Assembly: GCA_035535495.1 (NCBI GenBank)
Contig: DATLQA010000163.1
Coordinates: forward strand, 1 to 11,230
From: DASUZB01 sp035535495
Lineage (GTDB): Bacteria > Actinomycetota > CALGFH01
Direction: 5' to 3'
DNA: 11,230 nt
In this document: piece by piece, positions 5,808 to 11,230 of the stretch
Position numbering within the stretch: the first letter of the stretch is position 1
Layout: each line of letters begins with the position of its first letter
Translations under genes and position numbers: made by a program
The notes under the pieces: model-generated
What the model was told of the DNA's origin: nothing
The model's input: the letters and a program-made list of their open reading frames with translations, nothing else
Databases searched by the model: none

Positions 5808-7136
5808 ATGACCACGATGTGGGATCCCAAGGCCGAGGCGATGTCGGTGGACGAGCGCGCCGACCTGCAGTCGCGGCGGCTCGGCGCGCTGGTCCACCGG
5901 CTCACCGAACGCAGCCCGTTCTACCGCCGGAAGCTGGCCGACGCCGGCGTCGCCGACGGCGCCGAGGTCGGCCTGGACGACCTGGCCTCGCTCCCGTTCA
6001 CCGTCAAGCAGGACCTCTGGGACCACTACCCGTGGGGCATGCTGACGATCCCGCGGGATCAGGTGGTCAGGGTGCACGCCTCCTCGGGCACGGGCGGGCG
6101 CCCGAGCCTGGTCGGCTACTCCAGGCTCGACCTGGCCATGTGGGCCGAGGTGAATGCCCGCGCGCTCGGCTGCGCCAGCGCCGTCCCGGGCACGGTTGCC
6201 CACGTCGCCTACGGCTACGGGCTGTTCACCGGCGGGCTCGGCCTGCACGGCGGAGCCGAGCTGATGGGCTGCACCGTGGTCCCGGCCTCGGCCGGCCAGA
6301 GCGGCCGGCAGGTCCGCCTGCTGCGCGACCTGCACGCCGAGATCCTCTGCTGCACCCCCTCCTACGCCGTCCGCCTCGGCGAGGTGCTGGTCGAGGAGGG
6401 CATCGACCAGGGCGAGCTGTCGTTGCGCGCCGGCGTCTTCGGGGCCGAGTCGTGGAGCGAGTCGATGCGCCACCAGATCCAGGCGATGCTCCCGCTCAAG
6501 GCGCTCGACATCTACGGGCTCTCCGAGATCATCGGCCCCGGGGTGTCCTGCGAGTGCATCGAGGCCCAGGCCGGCCTGCACGTCAACGAGGATTACTTCC
6601 TGGTCGAGGTGATCGATCCGGCCACCGGGCGGCGGCTCGGCCCAGGGGAGCGCGGCGAACTGGTCTTCACCACCCTGACCAGGGAAGCCATGCCGGTCCT
6701 GCGCTACCGCACCGGCGACGTGGCCTCGCTCGACCCGACGCCGTGCGTCTGCGGCCGCACCCTGACCCGCATGTCCAAGGTGTTCGGCCGCATCGACGAC
6801 ATGCTGGTGATCCGCGGCGTCAACGTCTACCCGAGCGAGATCGAGGCGGTCCTGGTCGCCGAGCCCGCGGTGGGACCGAACTACCTGCTGGTGGTGGACC
6901 GCACCGAGGCCATGCCGCGGCTGGTGGTGGCCTGCGAGCTCACCACCACGATCGCTCATGACGACCAGCGTGAGGCGGTCGGCGTGGCGGTCGCGGATGC
7001 CCTGGCCCAGCGTCTCGGCCTGGCCACCGAGGTCCAGGTCCTGCCGATCGGCACCATCCCCCGGATCGAGGTTGGCAAGGCCCAGCGGGTGGCGGTCCGC
7101 ACCACCGACCACGACCCGCTGGCCGATTGGGTGTAG
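5808..7136 (+). CDS. paaK: Phenylacetate-CoA ligase
   Basis: A 442-residue adenylate-forming enzyme matching PaaK in length (about 430-440) and layout. HASSGTGGRP (90-99) is the phosphate-binding loop, with Gly96 where Thr is usual. YGLSE (236-240) is the adenine/acyl-adenylate motif, RTGD (301-304) contacts ribose, CVCGRT is the cysteine-containing turn typical of the family, and GRIDDMLVIRGVNVYPSEIE is the hinge into the C-terminal lid. Lys424 in IEVGKAQR is the expected adenylation lysine. The reaction is phenylacetate + ATP + CoA to phenylacetyl-CoA + AMP + PPi, the entry step of aerobic phenylacetate degradation. The ATG at 5808 has GGGAGG five bases upstream. No other paa genes (paaABCDE, paaG, paaZ) lie in the window, so a related aryl acid may be the true substrate. 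It is divergent from the amino acid dehydrogenase and 63 bases ahead of uvrD2. Confidence 0.88.
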   Translation: MTTMWDPKAEAMSVDERADLQSRRLGALVHRLTERSPFYRRKLADAGVADGAEVGLDDLASLPFTVKQDLWDHYPWGMLTIPRDQVVRVHASSGTGGRPSLVGYSRLDLAMWAEVNARALGCASAVPGTVAHVAYGYGLFTGGLGLHGGAELMGCTVVPASAGQSGRQVRLLRDLHAEILCCTPSYAVRLGEVLVEEGIDQGELSLRAGVFGAESWSESMRHQIQAMLPLKALDIYGLSEIIGPGVSCECIEAQAGLHVNEDYFLVEVIDPATGRRLGPGERGELVFTTLTREAMPVLRYRTGDVASLDPTPCVCGRTLTRMSKVFGRIDDMLVIRGVNVYPSEIEAVLVAEPAVGPNYLLVVDRTEAMPRLVVACELTTTIAHDDQREAVGVAVADALAQRLGLATEVQVLPIGTIPRIEVGKAQRVAVRTTDHDPLADWV

Positions 7137-7165
7137 CCGCGGCACGAGGGTGTGCACGGCGGGCC

Positions 7166-7180
7166 GGCCGCGTCGCGGCC
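7166..7180 (+). terminator. GC-rich hairpin between paaK and uvrD2
   Basis: GGCCGCG-T-CGCGGCC is a perfect palindrome (seven-base arms around one base; as RNA a 6-base stem with a GTC loop). It begins 30 bases after the paaK stop and ends 20 bases before the uvrD2 ATG. It lacks a U-run, so it may be a weak terminator or an operator near the uvrD2 promoter. Confidence 0.35.
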
Positions 7181-7199
7181 ATGTGGCACACTCCGGCCC

Positions 7200-9191
7200 A
7201 TGCACCCGAGGTTCCTCGTCCACGACCTGAATCCGGCGCAGCGGACGGCGGTCGAGGCGACCGCGGGCCCGGTGTGCATCCTCGCCGGCGCCGGCACGGG
7301 CAAGACCAGGGTGATCTCCCGCCGGGTCGCCTACGCGATCGCCACCGACGCCGTCCATCCCGGGCACGTCCTGGTGGTGACGTTCACCGACAAGGCGGCG
7401 GGGGAGATGCGCCAGCGCCTGGCCCAGCTCGGCTTCCCCGGGGTGCAGGCCAGCACCTTCCACGCGGCCGCCTGGCGCCAGCTCCGCTACTTCTGGCCGC
7501 GGCTGTCCGCCGGCCCCCTCCCCGAGGTGCTCGCCTCCAAGGCGCCGCTGCTCACCCCGCTGCAACGCTCCTTGCCTGGCGGCTACCGCTTCACCGCCGT
7601 CAAGGACCTCGCCGACGAGATCGAGTGGGCCAAGGCGAGGCGGCTCGACCCTGAGCGCTACCAGTCGGCGGTCGGGGAGCTGGGCCGGACCCCACCGGTG
7701 CCGGCCGACCTCATGGCCGGGCTGTTCCGCCGCTACGAGCGGAGCAAGCAGCGGGCCAGGCGGATCGACTTCGAGGACATGCTCGGCCTGATGCTCGAGG
7801 CGCTCACCACCAACGAGGAGGTCGCCGAGGAGTTCCGCGGCCGCTACCGCTGGTTCTCGGTGGATGAGTACCAGGACACCAACCCGATCCAGCAGGCCCT
7901 CCTGGAGGCCTGGCTCGGCGAGCGACGCGACCTCGCCGTGGTCGGCGACGAGGACCAGACCATCTACACCTTCACCGGCGCCTCCAGCGAGTACCTGATC
8001 GGCTTCACCCGGCGCTGGCCGGACGCCACGCTGGTCCGCCTCGAGGAGAACTACCGCTCCAGCCCCGAGGTCCTTGGCATGGCCAACCGGCTGCTCGCCC
8101 GCGACGGCCGGCGGCGGTCCAAGCGGCTTTCGGCCACCTGCCCGTCAGGGCCCGAGCCGGCGGTGCACGCCTTCGAGTCGGCCGACACGGAGGCGGCCGC
8201 CCTGGTCGCCGAGGTCCGGCGCCTGACCGGACTGGAGGTGGTCCCGGACGAGATCGCCGTGCTGGTGCGCACCAACGCCCAGATCCCGCCGCTGGAGGAG
8301 GCGCTCGGCCAGGCCGGCATCCGCTACCAGGTCCGGGGCGAGCTGTTCTACCGCCGGCAGGAGGTCCGTGGCGCCCTCGGCGTGCTCCGCTCCCGCGCCG
8401 CCAGGGCGACGCCCGGCGGGCTGGTCGACGCGCTGGAGTCGGTCTGGTACGAGCGGCTGGACTTCCGCCGCGACGCGGAACCCGACGGCGAGGAGGGGCG
8501 TCAGCGCCACGCCTCCCTGGTCACCCTGCTCGGCATCGCCGAGCGCCTCCAGGCCGCGGACGAGCAGGCCGACCTCGCCCGCTTCCTGGAGGAGGTGGCC
8601 AGGCGGGCCGAGGAGGAGAGCGAAGGCACCGGCGCCGGCGTGAACCTGCTCACCTACCACCGCGCCAAGGGCCTGGAGTTCGACGCCGTGCTGCTCCCGG
8701 CGCTGGAGGACGGGCTGCTCCCGATCCGCCAGGCCACCACCCCCGAGGAGGTGGCCGAGGAGCGCCGCCTGCTCTACGTGGGGCTGACCCGTGCCCGGGT
8801 GCATCTCTGGCTGGCCTGGGCGGCCAGGCGCGCGGGAGCGTCCGGCCGGGAGCAGTCCCGGCGCCCCTCCCGCTTCCTCGACGACCTGGTCCCGCCCGGC
8901 GGCGCGCGGGTCCGGCCAAGGGCGGTGGCGGCCGCCATCGGCCGGGCGTCCCCCGACCGGCTGCGCGCGGACGGGCCGCTGGTCGAGGCCTTGCGCGGCT
9001 GGCGCAAGGAGCGCGCCAAGGCCGACGGCGTGCCCGCCTACGTGGTCTTCAACGACCGCACCCTGTTCGCGCTCGCCGACCGCCAGCCCCGCAGCCGCGG
9101 CGAGCTGCTCGCGGTAGAGGGCATCGGCCCGACCAAGCTGGACCAGTACGGCGACGCCCTGCTCGCCCTGCTCGCCGCCGAGCGGTCGTAG
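7200..9191 (+). CDS. uvrD2: UvrD2-like superfamily 1A DNA helicase with HRDC domain
   Basis: A 663-residue ATP-dependent 3'-5' DNA helicase of the UvrD/PcrA group. Motifs in order: Q-motif LNPAQ (10-14), Walker A GAGTGKT (30-36), Walker B DEYQD (222-226), motif III GDEDQTIYTFTG (249-260), motif IV NYRSS (284-288), motif V TYHRAKGLEF (485-494) and motif VI YVGLTRAR (526-533). An HRDC domain fills about 594-663 (VPAYVVFNDRTL, then VEGIGPTKLDQYG). That order is the mark of actinobacterial UvrD2, involved in DNA repair or replication. Mycobacterial UvrD2 has a four-cysteine module before HRDC; here only about 33 cysteine-free residues separate SRFLDD (557-562) from HRDC, and the protein has just two Cys overall. 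The ATG at 7200 begins right at the conserved N-terminus. It has no Shine-Dalgarno, and CACACT seven bases before it could be a leaderless -10 box. A GTG at 7152 would add 16 residues of no evident meaning. Its 3' end is 18 bases from a convergent gene. Confidence 0.9.
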   Translation: MHPRFLVHDLNPAQRTAVEATAGPVCILAGAGTGKTRVISRRVAYAIATDAVHPGHVLVVTFTDKAAGEMRQRLAQLGFPGVQASTFHAAAWRQLRYFWPRLSAGPLPEVLASKAPLLTPLQRSLPGGYRFTAVKDLADEIEWAKARRLDPERYQSAVGELGRTPPVPADLMAGLFRRYERSKQRARRIDFEDMLGLMLEALTTNEEVAEEFRGRYRWFSVDEYQDTNPIQQALLEAWLGERRDLAVVGDEDQTIYTFTGASSEYLIGFTRRWPDATLVRLEENYRSSPEVLGMANRLLARDGRRRSKRLSATCPSGPEPAVHAFESADTEAAALVAEVRRLTGLEVVPDEIAVLVRTNAQIPPLEEALGQAGIRYQVRGELFYRRQEVRGALGVLRSRAARATPGGLVDALESVWYERLDFRRDAEPDGEEGRQRHASLVTLLGIAERLQAADEQADLARFLEEVARRAEEESEGTGAGVNLLTYHRAKGLEFDAVLLPALEDGLLPIRQATTPEEVAEERRLLYVGLTRARVHLWLAWAARRAGASGREQSRRPSRFLDDLVPPGGARVRPRAVAAAIGRASPDRLRADGPLVEALRGWRKERAKADGVPAYVVFNDRTLFALADRQPRSRGELLAVEGIGPTKLDQYGDALLALLAAERS

Positions 9192-9209
9192 CGCGTCCCA
9201 GCCCTTTGG

Positions 9210-10625
9210 TCAGCGCGCCGAGCCCGTGGGGGTGGGCGTCCTGGCAGCCTCGGCCGCGTTGCCGCCGAGCGGGACGAAGCGCCGCAGCTTGCCGGTCGAC
9301 TGCCGGTCGAGCTGGTCGACGACGCGGACCGCGACGGACGGGTCCGGCACGCCGGCGCGCGACAGCCCGAGCGCGACCGCCCGGCCTGTCGCGGCTGGGT
9401 CGCCCGGCACCCCGACCACCAGCAGCTCGGCGCCGGTCGGCGTCTGGCGGACCTGGTACTCGACCACCCAGGCCTGCCGCACCAGCACCTCGGCGAACAC
9501 CAGCGGGTGCACCACCGCGCCGTCCGGGTAGACGAAGACGTCCTCCCTCCGGCTCTGGACGTCGGCGATCACCTGGTGCGCCGACCCGCACGGGCACGGT
9601 CCCTCGAGGAAGGTCACCTGGTCGGTGAGCTCGAAGCGGATCAGCGGCAGGGTAGGGTTGGAGATCGAGGTGACGTAGGCCTTGTCGGAGCGGGTGCCGG
9701 GCGCCACCCGGCGGCCCGCCTCGTCCACCGGCTCGACGATCACCAGGTCGTCGCAGAGGTGCATGCCAGGGCCGCGCCAGCATCCCACCGCGATCGGTCC
9801 CGCCTCGGAGGTCCCGTACATGTTGGCGACCGGCGCCTGGAAGGCTGCCTCGATCGCCTGGCGCGCGTGCGGCAGCAGGGGCTCGCTGGTCGAGCAGATC
9901 CGCTTCGGCGAGATCCGCAGCCGCCCCTGTATGGCCTCGGCGGCGAGGATGGCGAGCGCCGACGGGTAGCCGAGGACGGTGGTCGGCTGGAAGTGGTTGA
10001 GCCCCGCCACGATCTGCGGGACCGGCTGGGTGACCGGGAACCGCTCGACCTGGATCATCGGGTTCGAGAACGTCTGGGCCATGGCACTGGTCATGTGCGA
10101 GGCGTGCTGGGCGGCGACCATGGCGAGGGTGCTGGGGAGCGCGGCGATCTCCGGGGTGGTGGCGCGGTCCCAGACGGTGTGGCGGAGGAAGCCGGCGTAG
10201 CCGTTCGTCCACGGCTCCCAGGCGTAGGCGAAGATGCCGCGGCGCCCGGTGGAGCCGCCGGAGGCGATGGCGTGGAACTCGTCGAGCAGGTAGGTGTCGG
10301 AGGTGAGGCCGGCGACGTGGCGCTCCACCAGCTCGAGCGTGAGGCGGCGGTCGGTGACGATGCCGTCCCAGTGCGCCATCAGGTCGTCCTTGGTCATCGC
10401 CGGGAGGGCGGGGAGGTCCTCCTCGGTGAAGGTGTCCGGGTCGACGCCTGCCAGGCGGTCTCGGTACCACGGCGCCGAGGCCTTCGCCACCCGCAGCAGG
10501 TCGCGGAGCCGTTCGGTGCGCTCCCGGCGCAGCCGCTCCGCCGGCCAGCGCAGCCGCTGCACGTGCTCGGGCATGACCTGGCCCAGGTAGGCCAGGTGCC
10601 GCTGCCGTAGCTCCTCGTAGTGCAT
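9210..10625 (-). CDS. PaaK-like (CapK-type) adenylate-forming ligase family protein
   Basis: A 471-residue protein of the phenylacetate-CoA ligase-like branch of the ANL superfamily, clearly diverged from the PaaK at 5808. The phosphate loop is IASGGSTGRRG (120-130), replacing the usual SSGTTGxP. YGTSEAG (270-276) is the adenylate motif, a CPCGS turn follows, and Lys446 in STGKLRRFVP is the C-terminal catalytic lysine, so the enzyme looks active. It should form an acyl-adenylate from a carboxylic acid and probably an acyl-CoA. The acid is unknown; such proteins also occur in natural product and exopolysaccharide loci. The last about 20 residues are a low-complexity Ala/Thr/Pro tail. Start: ATG at 10625 with GGGAGGG six bases upstream. 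Its 5' end faces the PadR regulator across 93 bases, making PadR control likely. Its 3' end converges on uvrD2 with no obvious terminator. Confidence 0.85.
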   Translation of the reverse strand: MHYEELRQRHLAYLGQVMPEHVQRLRWPAERLRRERTERLRDLLRVAKASAPWYRDRLAGVDPDTFTEEDLPALPAMTKDDLMAHWDGIVTDRRLTLELVERHVAGLTSDTYLLDEFHAIASGGSTGRRGIFAYAWEPWTNGYAGFLRHTVWDRATTPEIAALPSTLAMVAAQHASHMTSAMAQTFSNPMIQVERFPVTQPVPQIVAGLNHFQPTTVLGYPSALAILAAEAIQGRLRISPKRICSTSEPLLPHARQAIEAAFQAPVANMYGTSEAGPIAVGCWRGPGMHLCDDLVIVEPVDEAGRRVAPGTRSDKAYVTSISNPTLPLIRFELTDQVTFLEGPCPCGSAHQVIADVQSRREDVFVYPDGAVVHPLVFAEVLVRQAWVVEYQVRQTPTGAELLVVGVPGDPAATGRAVALGLSRAGVPDPSVAVRVVDQLDRQSTGKLRRFVPLGGNAAEAARTPTPTGSAR

Positions 10626-10676
10626 TGCAGGCCCTCCCGCTCCCCGATCCGCGGGTCCTCGTGAAGGTTGGCAATA

Positions 10677-10711
10677 ATCCGAATCGGATGGTCCTGAACG
10701 TATGGTATACT
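10677..10711 (+). promoter_or_regulatory. padR promoter (near leaderless) with operator-like palindrome
   Basis: TATACT at 10706-10711 is a near-consensus -10 box only seven bases before the padR ATG (10719), the spacing expected for a leaderless transcript; no Shine-Dalgarno is present. ATCCGA-A-TCGGAT (10677-10689) is a perfect 6-base inverted repeat covering the -35 position. GTAT-GGT-ATAC (10700-10710) is a second small repeat overlapping the -10. These are plausible PadR operators that could also act on the divergent ligase gene, whose promoter must lie in the same 93 bases. Confidence 0.6.
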
Positions 10712-10718
10712 CCGGATC

Positions 10719-11230
10719 ATGTCAACCCCTGAGCTGAACCCGGTTTCCTACGTGGTGTTGGGCCTGGTCGCCCGCGACGGCCCCTCCACGCCCTACGAGC
10801 TGAAGACCGCGGTCGGGCGCGGCATCGCCCACTTCTGGCAGTTCCCGCACAGCCAGATCTATGCGGAGAGCGAGCGCCTGGCACGGCTCGGGCTGCTGGC
10901 CGAGACGCGGGAGCACAGCGGGCGGCGGCGGCGGACCTACCGGATCACCCGGCAGGGCCGCGCCGCGCTCGCGGCCTGGCTCGCCGAGCCGACCTCCGAG
11001 CCCATCCAGTACCGCAGCCTCGGCCTGCTGCAACTGTACTTCGGCTGGTTCGCCTCGCCCGAGGACGTCGCCGCGATCGCCCGCACCCAGGCCGAGATGC
11101 ACCGGGAGCGGTCCGCGCTCTGGACCAAGACCTTCGAAGCCCTGCACGGCAGGGAGGACCGCCGCTGGCAGCGCGAGGTCGCCGAGATCGCGTTCAAGGC
11201 GGAGCAGTCCATGGCCGAGCAGTGGGAGCG
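10719..11230 (+). CDS. PadR-family transcriptional regulator (3' end missing)
   Basis: The first 170 residues are present; the gene runs off the right edge. Residues about 8-90 form a PadR winged helix: VVLGLVARDGPSTPYELK, a recognition region FWQFPHSQIYAESERLARLGLL, then a basic wing SGRRRRTYRITRQGR. From about 95 comes a long alpha-helical region, the start of the C-terminal dimerisation domain of PadR subfamily 1 (Vir_act_alpha_C-like). These proteins are usually repressors that release DNA on binding phenolic acids or other small aromatics, though many respond to unrelated ligands. The ATG at 10719 follows a TATACT box by seven bases, so the mRNA is probably leaderless. Being divergent from the PaaK-like ligase, and with a palindrome over its own promoter, it probably represses itself and the ligase gene. 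The ligand is unknown; an aryl acid substrate of the ligase is the natural guess. Confidence 0.9.
   Translation, partial: MSTPELNPVSYVVLGLVARDGPSTPYELKTAVGRGIAHFWQFPHSQIYAESERLARLGLLAETREHSGRRRRTYRITRQGRAALAAWLAEPTSEPIQYRSLGLLQLYFGWFASPEDVAAIARTQAEMHRERSALWTKTFEALHGREDRRWQREVAEIAFKAEQSMAEQWE

Noticed and set aside
5739..7565. A 608-codon open frame on the minus strand opposite paaK
   Set aside because: Its translation is His/Gly/Arg/Pro-rich with no domain. It is the antisense shadow of paaK and the start of uvrD2, which have full motif sets and ribosome sites. Long antisense frames are expected at this GC content.
9189..9212. Search for a terminator between convergent uvrD2 and the PaaK-like gene
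   Set aside because: Only 18 bases separate the stops and no stem longer than about four bases is present.
9507..10610. A 367-codon plus-strand open frame opposite the second PaaK-like gene
   Set aside because: Arg/Gly/Asp-rich shadow without motif or ribosome site.
1..11230. CRISPR arrays, tRNA or rRNA genes, insertion sequences, phage genes, toxin-antitoxin pairs
   Set aside because: No regularly spaced repeats, cloverleaf, transposase motifs, terminal repeats or small paired genes were seen; the only mobile-type element is the intein at the left edge.

Overview
The window is GC-rich bacterial chromosome and reads as Actinomycetota. Three points support this: a UvrD2-type helicase with a C-terminal HRDC domain, an Rv2578c-family radical SAM gene carrying an intein, and GTG starts plus near-leaderless promoters. 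I cannot name the genus. A deep-branching or uncultured actinobacterium is possible, since the proteins fit the families well without matching one genus I recognise.

Layout. A minus-strand block runs from 5581 down to the left edge: an NAD-dependent Leu/Phe/Val-type amino acid dehydrogenase (4484-5581), a small CxxC/HxxC protein (4153-4440), an alpha/beta hydrolase (3318-4115), a PAP2 lipid phosphatase (2435-3247), a diacylglycerol-kinase-family lipid kinase (1497-2438), a YihY/BrkB membrane protein (502-1500) and the start of a radical SAM gene (1-442, cut by the edge). The last of these is interrupted by an intein exactly at its [4Fe-4S]-binding CX3CX2C motif. PAP2, kinase and BrkB are joined by two 4-base stop/start overlaps and must be one transcript.

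A 226-base divergent control region (5582-5807) separates this block from a plus-strand pair: a phenylacetate-CoA ligase (5808-7136) and a UvrD2-like helicase (7200-9191) that keeps its HRDC domain but lacks the tetracysteine module. A convergent minus-strand gene (9210-10625) encodes a second, divergent PaaK-like adenylate-forming enzyme. It shares a 93-base promoter region, with an inverted repeat and a strong -10 box, with a divergent PadR-family regulator (10719 to the right edge).

How the genes may work together (inference). The dehydrogenase and PaaK could open and continue a branched-chain or aromatic amino acid catabolic route. PAP2 and the lipid kinase catalyse opposite steps between phosphatidate-type lipids and diacylglycerol at the membrane. 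PadR probably regulates itself and the second ligase. There is no CRISPR array, tRNA, rRNA, insertion sequence or phage gene, and no gene-free stretch longer than 300 bases. Most of the region is ordinary housekeeping and catabolic DNA; the intein position and the stripped-down UvrD2 are the most unusual points.
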